Assembly: GCA_031260235.1 (NCBI GenBank)
Contig: JAIRKG010000145.1
Span: 1-6,148, forward strand
Length of the DNA stretch: 6,148 nt
Reading direction: 5' to 3'
DNA from: Dysgonamonadaceae bacterium
GTDB taxonomy: Bacteria; Bacteroidota; Bacteroidia; Bacteroidales; Azobacteroidaceae
Shown here: piece by piece, positions 1 through 6,148 of the stretch
Layout: every line of letters starts with the position of its first letter
How positions within the stretch are numbered: position 1 is the stretch's first letter
The notes under the pieces: model-generated
Databases searched by the model: none
Told to the model about the DNA's origin: nothing
The model's input: only the letters and a program-made list of their open reading frames with translations
Program-made: the position numbers and the translations under genes

Positions 1-472
1 CGATTGGTTTGTGACAGATGTTGTAGTCGCCGCAAATTACAAGATTCGGGCGGGTTTTCCTCAATTCCGTCAGATATTCGGTAAACGCTTCAAGGAATTG
101 CATTTTGACGGCTTGCCGCACCTCGCCGGTCGTTCCCGAAGGGATGTAAACGCATACCAAAGTGACATCTCCGAAGTCGGCGCGGATGATTCGCCCTTCG
201 TTGTCATATTCCGGTATGCCCATTCCGACGGAATAATAGTCGGGGTTTTGTTTACTGAAAATGGCGACGCCGCTATATCCTTTTTTCACTGCAGAATGAA
301 CCAGTTGGCTTTCATAACCGAGGCTTTGCAAAGTAATGCCATCAATTTGTTCGGGTTGCGCTTTGGTTTCCTGCACGCAGAAAATGTCGGGACTTTCCTG
401 TTTCAGCCAGTTGAATAATCCTTTGTTGATTGCCGAGCGGATGCCGTTTAGATTGAATGAAACTATTTTCAT
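1..472 (-). CDS. xth: Exodeoxyribonuclease III (AP endonuclease, EEP family), N-terminal 157 residues
   Basis: The product is a Mg-dependent 3'-5' exonuclease and class II abasic-site endonuclease of base excision repair, acting in the cytoplasm. The gene is cut by the left window edge, so only about the first 157 of some 250-270 expected residues are present. The protein begins MKIVSFNLNGIRSA, the typical family start. Active-site residues known from E. coli ExoIII can be placed: N7, E35 in VQETK, Y109 in VCVYIPSG, and D149 and N151 in CGDYN. The C-terminal Asp and the catalytic Asp-His pair lie outside the window. I chose the ATG at 472 because the family starts MK(I/F)VSFN. An in-frame ATG at 481 would add only MKC and overlaps the speA stop as ATGA. 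The gene lies 5 bp after speA on the same strand, so it is probably co-transcribed with it. No frameshift was seen in the visible part. Confidence 0.95.
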   Translation of the reverse strand, partial: MKIVSFNLNGIRSAINKGLFNWLKQESPDIFCVQETKAQPEQIDGITLQSLGYESQLVHSAVKKGYSGVAIFSKQNPDYYSVGMGIPEYDNEGRIIRADFGDVTLVCVYIPSGTTGEVRQAVKMQFLEAFTEYLTELRKTRPNLVICGDYNICHKPI

Positions 473-477
473 ACATT

Positions 478-2370
478 TCATTCCAAATAAGTATAACCAT
501 AAAGCCCCGACCGGTAATTGGAAAGAAACTCCCGCCCTTCCTCCAAAGATATTTTTCCTTCCTTTAAAGAGGAAGTTACCCATGATTCTACGTTGCGGGC
601 AAGTTTTTTGGGGCTGTATTCTACGTATTCCAAAACGTCGGCAATCGTTTCACCGTCAATCACCTGCTCAATTTGATAACTGTCTTTGTTTACGGAAATA
701 TGGACGGCGTTGGTGTCGCCGAACAGATTGTGCAAATCGCCCAATATTTCCTGATATGCGCCAACGAGAAATACGCCGATATAATAGGGTTCTTTTTTGT
801 TCAGGGAATGTACCGGCAAATGATAGGTATAATTCATCATGTTGATGAAATTGTCGATTTTCCCGTCGGAATCGCAGGTAATATCCTGCAAAGTAGCCGT
901 CCGGTTGGGCTTTTCGTCCAGGCGGGTGATGGGGACAATCGGGAAAACCTGGTCGATAGCCCATGAATCGGGCAGGGACTGGAAGAGGGAAAAGTTGCAA
1001 AAGTATTTGTCGGGCAACATTTTGGATATTTTCCGAAGTTCTTCGGGCGCATGTTTCATATTCATTGCCATTTGTTGGACTTCGCGGGCAATAGACCAGT
1101 AAAGTTTCTCGACTTGGGCGCGGGTAATCAAATCCAACATGCCGAGACTGAATAAATCGAGTGATTCTTCGCGGATTTGTTGCGCGTCATGCCAAGTTTC
1201 AATCAGGCGCGGCTGATTCATTTCGTCCCAAAGTTTATAAAGTTCCTTTACCAGTTCGTGGGCGTCGTCGGGCAGTTCTTCGTTTTCGTCCCATTCGGGC
1301 AAAGTTGTTGTTTCCAAGACTTGGAACACAAGTATAGAGTGATGTGCGGTCAATGAGCGTCCCGATTCGGTGATGATATTCGGTTGCGGAATATTATTTT
1401 TCACGCAGGCATCCACCAAAGTAGAAATGGAGTCGTTGACATATTCCTGAATCGAGTAATTCATGCTGCTTTCGCTTCCCGAAGAGCGCGTACCGTCGTA
1501 ATCGACGCCCAGTCCGCCGCCGATATCCACAAATTCGATTGAATATCCCAACGCGTGCAGTTGCACATAGAATTGCGAAGCCTCGCGCAATGCGTTTTTG
1601 ATGCGGCGAATTTTAGTTACCTGACTGCCGATATGAAAATGTATCAATTTCAGGCAATCTTCCATCTTGTTTTTTCTCAGAAAATCGAGTGCGTCCAGCA
1701 GTTCGCTCGGCGAAAGGCCGAATTTACTGATGTCGCCGCCCGATTCTTCCCATTTACCGCTTCCGGAGCTTGCCAGTTTGATGCGTATTCCAATATTGGG
1801 ACGGATTCCCATCTTTTTCGCCAACTCTCCGATAAGGATCAGTTCGTTTAATTTTTCCACAACGATAAGAATTCTTTTGCCCATCTTTTGCGCCAAAAGC
1901 GCCAACTGAATATAATGCTCATCCTTATATCCATTACAGATAATCAGCGAATCGGGACTCGTATTAATTGCCAATATAGCGTGCAGTTCAGGCTTTGAAC
2001 CGGCTTCCAGCCCGATGTTGAACTTTTTCCCGTGACTGACGATTTCCTCCACCACTTGGCGCATCTGGTTAACTTTTATCGGATAAATAATAAAGTTTTT
2101 CGCCGTATAATCATATTCGTCAGCCGCAATCTTAAAGCAGTTGGATATCTTTTCAATGCGATTGTCGAGAATATCCGAGAAGCGCAACAGGACGGGCGCC
2201 GCCACATCGCGAAGCACCAGCTCGTCCATCAGTTCCTTCAAATCAATTTGTGCGCCGTCTTTTTTGGGAGTAACCGTGATATGTCCTTTTTCGTTAATAG
2301 AAAAATAATCCAGTCCCCAACCGTAAATGTTGTACAGTTCTGCAGAATCTTCGATACGCCATTTTCTCAT
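478..2370 (-). CDS. speA: Biosynthetic arginine decarboxylase (PLP-dependent, fold type III)
   Basis: The enzyme decarboxylates L-arginine to agmatine, the first step of the route to putrescine and, in Bacteroidota, to spermidine by way of carboxyspermidine. It is a 630-residue protein, close to the family size (E. coli SpeA 658), with a shorter N-terminus. Visible landmarks in order are: an N-terminal segment (YNIYGWGLDYFSINEKGH, 13-30); the PLP Schiff-base lysine K99 in YPIKVNQ; GLEAGSKPEL (120-129); HFHIGSQ (244-250) in the alanine-racemase-like barrel; the glycine-rich GGGLGVDYDG (284-293); ESGR (335-338); the catalytic cysteine C499 in ITCDSDGKID; and GAYQEILGDLHNLFGD (537-552) in the C-terminal beta domain. 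All expected catalytic motifs are intact. The ATG at 2370 fits the family start. The region before it is AT-rich with no clear Shine-Dalgarno, which is usual in this phylum. It is divergent from the HD-domain gene, with 96 bp between them, and is followed by xth. Confidence 0.97.
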   Translation of the reverse strand: MRKWRIEDSAELYNIYGWGLDYFSINEKGHITVTPKKDGAQIDLKELMDELVLRDVAAPVLLRFSDILDNRIEKISNCFKIAADEYDYTAKNFIIYPIKVNQMRQVVEEIVSHGKKFNIGLEAGSKPELHAILAINTSPDSLIICNGYKDEHYIQLALLAQKMGKRILIVVEKLNELILIGELAKKMGIRPNIGIRIKLASSGSGKWEESGGDISKFGLSPSELLDALDFLRKNKMEDCLKLIHFHIGSQVTKIRRIKNALREASQFYVQLHALGYSIEFVDIGGGLGVDYDGTRSSGSESSMNYSIQEYVNDSISTLVDACVKNNIPQPNIITESGRSLTAHHSILVFQVLETTTLPEWDENEELPDDAHELVKELYKLWDEMNQPRLIETWHDAQQIREESLDLFSLGMLDLITRAQVEKLYWSIAREVQQMAMNMKHAPEELRKISKMLPDKYFCNFSLFQSLPDSWAIDQVFPIVPITRLDEKPNRTATLQDITCDSDGKIDNFINMMNYTYHLPVHSLNKKEPYYIGVFLVGAYQEILGDLHNLFGDTNAVHISVNKDSYQIEQVIDGETIADVLEYVEYSPKKLARNVESWVTSSLKEGKISLEEGREFLSNYRSGLYGYTYLE

Positions 2371-2412
2371 AATTCTATAATGAAAGTAAAAGTCTATAAA
2401 CCGGAGGCGAAG

Positions 2413-2443
2413 TTACGAAAAATAATATTATTTCCTATCTTTG
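2413..2443 (+). promoter_or_regulatory. Bacteroidetes-type promoter for the HD-hydrolase/lptD operon
   Basis: TATCTTTG at 2436-2443 matches the Bacteroidetes housekeeping sigma -7 consensus TAnnTTTG at every defined position. A -33 element is expected about 19-21 bases upstream; only a weak GTTAC-like sequence (2412-2416) is there. Transcription would start near 2450, leaving a short A-rich leader of about 17 bases before the ATG at 2467. That leader has no strong Shine-Dalgarno sequence. The position also argues for the start at 2467 over an in-frame ATG at 2380, which lies upstream of the promoter. Confidence 0.7.
2420..2433. repeat. 14-bp perfect AT palindrome in the promoter spacer
   Basis: AAATAATATTATTT is its own reverse complement. 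It ends 2 bases before the TATCTTTG -7 element and lies in the spacer between that element and the presumed -33 region, in the middle of the divergent speA/HD intergenic region. It could be an operator or only AT-rich spacer. The sequence shows symmetry but not binding. Confidence 0.35.
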
Positions 2444-2466
2444 CACCGTCAAAGAAAACAAAAGAA

Positions 2467-3009
2467 ATGATGTCGCCGACAGATATTATAGACAAATATT
2501 ACCTCGAAAACGACGATTTGCGCAAAGTCCTGTTAAGCCACGGATTGTCTGTAGCGGAAAAAGCCCTGTCGATTGCCGAAATGCATCCGGAAATGAATAT
2601 GGACAAGGACTTTATTTATGAAGCGGCTATCCTGCACGACCTCGGCATTTTCAAAACAGACGCTCCCGATATTCACTGCTTCGGCAAATATCCGTATATC
2701 TGCCACGGATATTTGGGAAGCGATATACTGAAAGCGGAAAACATGCCGCTCCATGCCCTGGTTTGCGAAAGACATACCGGCGTCGGCTTAAGCCTAAAGT
2801 ATATTATTGAAAAAAAACTCCCTCTTCCGCAACGGGATATGAGGCCTGTGAGTTTTGAAGAGCAACTGATTTGCTTTGCCGATAAATTCTTCTCCAAGAC
2901 CCATCCCGACAGAGAAAAGTCAATAGACAAGATCAGGAAAAACCTCACTAAATATGGGAAAAGCGCCGTAAATAAGTTTGACAAATGGTGCAAGATGTTT
3001 CTGTCTTAA
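2467..3009 (+). CDS. HD-domain phosphohydrolase (YqeK-like metal-ligand pattern)
   Basis: This is a small soluble 180-residue HD-superfamily protein with no signal peptide or membrane segment, so presumably a cytoplasmic metal-dependent phosphohydrolase. Metal-ligand candidates occur in the superfamily order: H25 (LLSHGLSVA), the H57-D58 doublet (AAILHDLGI), H80 (ICHGYLG), H103 (CERHTGVG) and D139 (CFADKFFSKT). The set with two extra histidines resembles binuclear HD enzymes such as YqeK-type dinucleoside-polyphosphate hydrolases. The conserved-looking middle (CFGKYPYICHGYLG, 71-84) and the C-terminal FDKWCKMF are not part of the basic motif. The substrate cannot be told from sequence. Two tandem ATG codons (2467 and 2470) could start it. 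I use the first; they differ by one residue. It lies 17-30 bases downstream of a good -7 promoter element. The lptD start follows its TAA after only 3 bases, so the two form an operon. Confidence 0.88.
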   Translation: MMSPTDIIDKYYLENDDLRKVLLSHGLSVAEKALSIAEMHPEMNMDKDFIYEAAILHDLGIFKTDAPDIHCFGKYPYICHGYLGSDILKAENMPLHALVCERHTGVGLSLKYIIEKKLPLPQRDMRPVSFEEQLICFADKFFSKTHPDREKSIDKIRKNLTKYGKSAVNKFDKWCKMFLS

Positions 3010-3012
3010 GCG

Positions 3013-5739
3013 ATGCGAAATAATAAAGATAAATATCGTTTAGCGGCAATCGCCCTGTTCCTGTTTTTGGCTGTGCCGAAAGCGGGGGCGCAGGACTTGG
3101 CAGAATATTCCGACCCTGTGGCGGCAGACGATTCGACTTTCTCGGCGGCAACAGATACCGTAGCGACAAAAACAGACTCCATTAAGCCGGGCGCAATCGA
3201 CGCGCCAATCCACTCCAACGCCAAAGATTCTATCGTATTAATCCTTGAAGGAAAAAACATGTTTCGCCTTTTCGGCAAAGCATCCGTAAAACAGCAGGAT
3301 CGCGAACTGACCGCCGAATATATCGAACTCGACGCCGACAGCAGCATCATGTATGCCTCATACGCAGTGGATTCGGTGGGCGAAGAATTCGGATACCCCG
3401 TTTTCAAGGAAGGCAGTCAGGAATATGAAATGAAACGCCTGCGCTTTAACTTCAAGACCGGAAAGATGTATATCTACGACGTAATCACGAAGCAGGGAGA
3501 GGGTTACCTTACCGCCACCACAACCAAACGAATGCCAAACGAAGATCTGAACATGCAGAACGGCAAATATACCACCTGCGACGACCATGATCATCCGCAC
3601 TATTACCTGCAAATGACATACGCCAAAGTCCGCCCGGGAAAGAACGTTGTTACGGGTCCGGTCTATCTGGTTGTCGAAGACGTCCCACTGCCGATAGCGC
3701 TTCCATTTGCCTTTTTCCCTTTCTCGAAGAAATATTCGTCGGGCGTGATTATGCCTACATTCGACGATGAAATGAACCGCGGCTTTTCCCTGCAAAACGG
3801 CGGATATTATTTTGCGTTCAGCGATTACATGGATTTAAAACTGACGGGGGAGATTTTTACCAAAGGCTCATGGGGATTGCACGCCGCCGTCACATACCGC
3901 AAGAGATACAAATTCTCCGGTAATTTCGACGCAGGGTATACGGTTACGGTTACCGGCGACAAAGACACGCGGGATACACCCAATTCCGATTATAGCCGCA
4001 CGGAAGACTTCCACCTTTCGTGGCGACACTCCCAGGACGCGAAAGCCAACCCTTACTCCACGTTCAGCGCCAACATCGACTTTTCAACCTCCCAGTCGCG
4101 ATTGAACAACATCAATCAATATTACGACTACAACTCGCGTACCCAAAACACGAAGTCGTCGAATGTTACATACAGTTACCGCCACCCGACCCGCCCGCTT
4201 TCAATCAACAGCAACTTTTCAATCAGCCAGACGTCGCGCGACACGACTTTAAGCATTTCGTTTCCCAACGTGACGATTACGGTGAGCCAGATATATCCCT
4301 TTAAAAGAAAGGAGCAGGTCGGTGAACAGCGGTGGTATGAAAAGATATATACGAGCTACACAGGCAGCCTGACAAACAGCAGCGGGAGCATCAAAGAACA
4401 CGAGTTTTCGAGGAAAGCCAACCTGCTCAAGTGGAATAACAAGATGACGCACAACATCCCCCTCTCCGCTTCGTTTAATCTGCTGAAACACATTACAGTC
4501 AATCCGTCGGTCAATTACGGGGGGACATTCAGTTATGCCATTCCGATGAGATACGATACGGCTTTGCAGAGAGCTGTCGTCGACGAATCGGCAAAGCAAG
4601 TCCCCGTCTGGATACACAACCGGTTTAGCGGGAGCGTGAGCCTCAATACCAAAGTATACGGTATGTTTAAGCCATTGCCTGTATTCGGCAAATGGACGAA
4701 AGGCGTGCAGATACGCCATGTTTTTACGCCCAATGTAAGTTTCTCCGGATCGCCCGATATTTCCACATGGGGCAATTATTACGGTCGGGAATATGTTACG
4801 AACGGGACGCGAACGGATACCGTATCTTATTTATTATACAACAACCTGAGCGTTCCGGGCAGCGGCCAGTCGGCAACCGTTAATTTCTCCGTCAGCAACA
4901 ATATAGAAATGAAAACGCCCATTGCAGGTACTGATTCCACACGCAAAATCAGCCTTATTGACAACCTGAGCATGAGTATGAGCTACAATTTTCTGGCAGA
5001 TTCCATGAACTGGTCGGATTTAAGCGCCTCCATCCGTATCAAGATATTAGGACAGAACCTGAGTCTCGGCGGATCGTTTGATTCCTATAAATATGACGAA
5101 AACGGACGACGCGTCAACCAACTGCGGTGGGGATTGGGAAAGGGTAGGGGATTCGGGCGGTTCAGGGGAACGTCGACCAGTTATTCCCATAGCCTCAACA
5201 ACGACGTGATTAAGAAATGGTTCGCGAAAAGCGACGAAAAAAGCAACGAAAAAAGCGGCGAAGACGACGAAGATCCGCATGATGGCCAAACCGGTGAAGA
5301 GCAGCATGAACACTCGTTTTTAAGAAAAGCCAAAAAGACGGAAGGTGACTATGACGAAGACGGTTACCTCATAGCCAACATTCCATGGAATCTGTCGTTC
5401 AACTATTCGCTGGGATATGGATACGGCGACTTCAACAAAGCCAAACGCGAATACGACTACCAAATTACCCAAACAGCAAGCCTTTCGGGCAATATTTCCC
5501 CTGCCAAAGGCTGGGATTTTTCCTTTTCTACTTCTTATGACTTCGACAATAAACGCTTTGCAAGCCTGCAATGTAACGTTACGCGCAAGATGCACTGCTG
5601 GCTAATGACCGCAAGCATCGTCCCCATTGGACCTTACCAGTCCTACAACTTCATGATTTCCGTAAATTCTTCCCTGTTAAAGGATTTGAAGTATTCGCAG
5701 AGCAGCAACTACCGCGATCAGGTGGATTGGGGGGAATAG
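3013..5739 (+). CDS. lptD: Outer-membrane LPS assembly protein LptD (Bacteroidota type)
   Basis: LptD is the beta-barrel that, with LptE, inserts lipopolysaccharide or lipooligosaccharide into the outer leaflet of the outer membrane. The 908-residue product begins with a signal peptide: basic MRNNKDKYR, a hydrophobic core at 10-21, and a probable signal peptidase I cut after AGA at 26. A Ser/Thr/Asp-rich linker (about 28-72) follows. Next comes an OstA/LptA-like beta-jellyroll (about 75-200; note RLFGKASVKQQDRELTAEYI, 85-104, with NGKYTTCDDHDHPHYYLQ at its end). After the proline-rich hinge PLPIALPFAFFPF (225-237) come alternating aromatic/polar strands of a large barrel to the C-terminus. 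Cysteines are few: C189 after the N-terminal domain and C854 and C862 (RKMHCW) in the last strands. An acidic loop (about 739-785) contains three KSxE repeats. The ATG at 3013 gives a clean signal peptide. It lies 3 bp after the HD gene and has no clear Shine-Dalgarno, so translation may be coupled. Confidence 0.93.
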   Translation: MRNNKDKYRLAAIALFLFLAVPKAGAQDLAEYSDPVAADDSTFSAATDTVATKTDSIKPGAIDAPIHSNAKDSIVLILEGKNMFRLFGKASVKQQDRELTAEYIELDADSSIMYASYAVDSVGEEFGYPVFKEGSQEYEMKRLRFNFKTGKMYIYDVITKQGEGYLTATTTKRMPNEDLNMQNGKYTTCDDHDHPHYYLQMTYAKVRPGKNVVTGPVYLVVEDVPLPIALPFAFFPFSKKYSSGVIMPTFDDEMNRGFSLQNGGYYFAFSDYMDLKLTGEIFTKGSWGLHAAVTYRKRYKFSGNFDAGYTVTVTGDKDTRDTPNSDYSRTEDFHLSWRHSQDAKANPYSTFSANIDFSTSQSRLNNINQYYDYNSRTQNTKSSNVTYSYRHPTRPLSINSNFSISQTSRDTTLSISFPNVTITVSQIYPFKRKEQVGEQRWYEKIYTSYTGSLTNSSGSIKEHEFSRKANLLKWNNKMTHNIPLSASFNLLKHITVNPSVNYGGTFSYAIPMRYDTALQRAVVDESAKQVPVWIHNRFSGSVSLNTKVYGMFKPLPVFGKWTKGVQIRHVFTPNVSFSGSPDISTWGNYYGREYVTNGTRTDTVSYLLYNNLSVPGSGQSATVNFSVSNNIEMKTPIAGTDSTRKISLIDNLSMSMSYNFLADSMNWSDLSASIRIKILGQNLSLGGSFDSYKYDENGRRVNQLRWGLGKGRGFGRFRGTSTSYSHSLNNDVIKKWFAKSDEKSNEKSGEDDEDPHDGQTGEEQHEHSFLRKAKKTEGDYDEDGYLIANIPWNLSFNYSLGYGYGDFNKAKREYDYQITQTASLSGNISPAKGWDFSFSTSYDFDNKRFASLQCNVTRKMHCWLMTASIVPIGPYQSYNFMISVNSSLLKDLKYSQSSNYRDQVDWGE
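5227..5262 (+). repeat. Three tandem 12-bp repeats inside lptD (KSDE-KSNE-KSGE)
   Basis: Three head-to-tail 12-base units of the form AAAAGCxxCGAA (GAC/AAC/GGC in the variable codon) sit at 5227-5238, 5239-5250 and 5251-5262. They are in frame and encode residues 739-750 of LptD as KSDE, KSNE, KSGE. A run of acidic and histidine codons follows (DDEDPH, then GEEQHEH). The insert lies between predicted barrel strands, so it is probably an extramembrane loop. Being a multiple of three, gain or loss of a unit would keep the frame. Confidence 0.85.
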
Positions 5740-5766
5740 CCCGGCAGCCTCATTGTATCCCAACTG

Positions 5767-5802
5767 CGTCATTGCGAACTGCGAAGCAGTGAAGCAATCC
5801 AG
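5767..5802 (+). repeat. Hairpin-forming dispersed-type intergenic repeat (CGTCATTGCGA family), full copy
   Basis: The unit starts CGTCATTGCGA and ends GAAGCAATCCAG. It folds as a nearly symmetric hairpin: ATTGC (5771-5775) pairs with GCAAT (5794-5798), then a GA/GAA internal loop, then ACTGC (5778-5782) pairs with GCAGT (5786-5790) around a GAA triloop. Sequences of this type, with CGTCATTGCGA on one side and GAAGCAATCC on the other, are a common intergenic repeat in several bacterial genomes as I remember it. The genome-wide copy number here is not visible. It lies 28 bases after the lptD stop. Confidence 0.6.
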
Positions 5803-5813
5803 AAGAAAAAACA

Positions 5814-5843
5814 AAAGGCGACAGATATCCATCTGTCGCCTTT
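5814..5843. terminator. Intrinsic terminator between convergent genes
   Basis: A perfect 13-bp inverted repeat (AAAGGCGACAGAT at 5814-5826, ATCTGTCGCCTTT at 5831-5843) closes a 4-base ATCC loop. Read on the minus strand, the stem is followed by T, G, then six Ts (complement of 5806-5813), a good U-tract, so it should terminate the minus-strand gene ending at 5866. Read on the plus strand, the stem ends in TTT followed by GTTCG. That is weaker, but it may still stop lptD transcripts 75 bases after the stop codon. Confidence 0.85.
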
Positions 5844-5846
5844 GTT

Positions 5847-5857
5847 CGTCATTGCGA
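5847..5857 (+). repeat. Partial second copy of the CGTCATTGCGA repeat
   Basis: The 11 bases CGTCATTGCGA exactly repeat 5767-5777 in the same orientation, then diverge. The 3' arm (GAAGCAATCC) is absent, so this is a truncated copy with no hairpin of its own. It sits 3 bases beyond the terminator stem and 8 bases before the stop codon of the minus-strand gene at the right edge. Confidence 0.55.
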
Positions 5858-5865
5858 GCATCTAT

Positions 5866-6148
5866 TTAATAATATTCGCGGTAAGTGCGAATATTCTCAA
5901 TTCTCAGCGAAACAAAACCGCCGCCTTTCACATCCATATCCAGTGTAGCTCCATCACGTTGATACTTGTAGCATCCCGTATATATCCATTGTGGCCAGGC
6001 TGATATGGTTTGTATCCTTACGTAAAAAGCAGTGCCGTCCACCGCAGGAAAATTCATAAGATTGAAGAGATCACATTCTGTTGTGTGAGCCAGATAACCC
6101 GTTGCGTCAGTCCAAATTGGATAATCTTCTCCGCTCACAAGTATGCCG
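5866..6148 (-). CDS. Unrecognised protein, C-terminal 93 residues (gene enters from the right edge)
   Basis: The reading frame is open from the window edge to the TAA at 5866-5868. A GTG at 6138 could be read as a start, but the frame stays open upstream of it to the edge (GIL before VSGEDYPIW), so this is more likely the tail of a longer gene. I do not recognise the family. The fragment is rich in aromatic residues and in alternating polar/hydrophobic stretches (FYVRIQTIS, GGFVSLRIENIRTYREYY), suggesting beta structure. It has two cysteines and no membrane segment. Such tails are common in secreted or lipoprotein-type Bacteroidota proteins, but the N-terminus needed to judge this is missing. 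A strong terminator 22 bases after its stop, with the U-tract in its own direction, supports it being a real, expressed gene. Confidence 0.6.
   Translation of the reverse strand, partial: GILVSGEDYPIWTDATGYLAHTTECDLFNLMNFPAVDGTAFYVRIQTISAWPQWIYTGCYKYQRDGATLDMDVKGGGFVSLRIENIRTYREYY

Noticed and set aside
11..845. Plus-strand open frames over the left region (11-418 and 336-845)
   Set aside because: They are antisense to xth and speA, whose catalytic motifs are clear, and they show no recognisable protein character.
2417..2457. Two near matches to TAnnTTTG on the minus strand (TATTTTTC at 2424-2417 and TTTCTTTG at 2457-2450) as speA promoters
   Set aside because: Each misses one defined base and lacks a properly spaced -33 TTG, and the region is AT-rich, so matches by chance are likely. 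The speA promoter is left unassigned.
2032..2466. Rightward open frame extending the HD-domain protein upstream, including an in-frame ATG at 2380
   Set aside because: Most of it is antisense to the 5' end of speA. The -7 promoter element (2436-2443) lies downstream of the 2380 ATG, and the HD-family protein aligns well from 2467.
3358..4775. Minus-strand open frames inside lptD
   Set aside because: They are shadows of the lptD coding frame with no recognisable motifs.
1..6148. A novel multi-gene defence, mobile or biosynthetic system
   Set aside because: All complete genes are known housekeeping families or a plain HD hydrolase. No integrase, transposase, CRISPR-like array, RNA gene or toxin-antitoxin pair was seen.

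Overview
The window looks like ordinary chromosomal core sequence from a member of the Bacteroidota, most likely the Bacteroidales. Three things suggest this: a -7 promoter element of the Bacteroidetes type (TAnnTTTG, here TATCTTTG), genes that start without clear Shine-Dalgarno sequences, and a Bacteroidetes-style LptD preceded by an HD-domain hydrolase. I cannot name genus or species from this sequence alone.

Layout. The left part (1-2370) is a minus-strand pair: speA (biosynthetic arginine decarboxylase, complete) followed almost without a gap by an exodeoxyribonuclease III gene that runs off the left edge. A 96-bp divergent intergenic region (2371-2466) holds a convincing promoter for the rightward genes and a perfect AT palindrome inside that promoter. 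The right part (2467-5739) is a plus-strand pair: a 180-residue HD-domain phosphohydrolase and, 3 bp after its stop, lptD, the outer-membrane LPS assembly beta-barrel. A 126-bp convergent intergenic region (5740-5865) carries one full and one partial copy of a hairpin-forming dispersed-type repeat, with a strong 13-bp stem terminator between them. The last 283 bases are the C-terminal end of an unrecognised minus-strand gene that enters from the right edge.

How the genes work together. SpeA makes agmatine from arginine, the first step toward putrescine and spermidine. Exonuclease III repairs abasic sites. They probably share a transcript but have no obvious common pathway. The HD hydrolase and LptD are almost certainly co-transcribed and perhaps translationally coupled, which raises the possibility that the hydrolase has an envelope-related role. 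No mobile element, CRISPR array, tRNA or rRNA was seen. I found no evidence of a previously undescribed system here. The points most worth a second look are the HD-lptD coupling, the cysteine layout and repeat-bearing acidic loop of LptD, and the repeat/terminator cluster after lptD.
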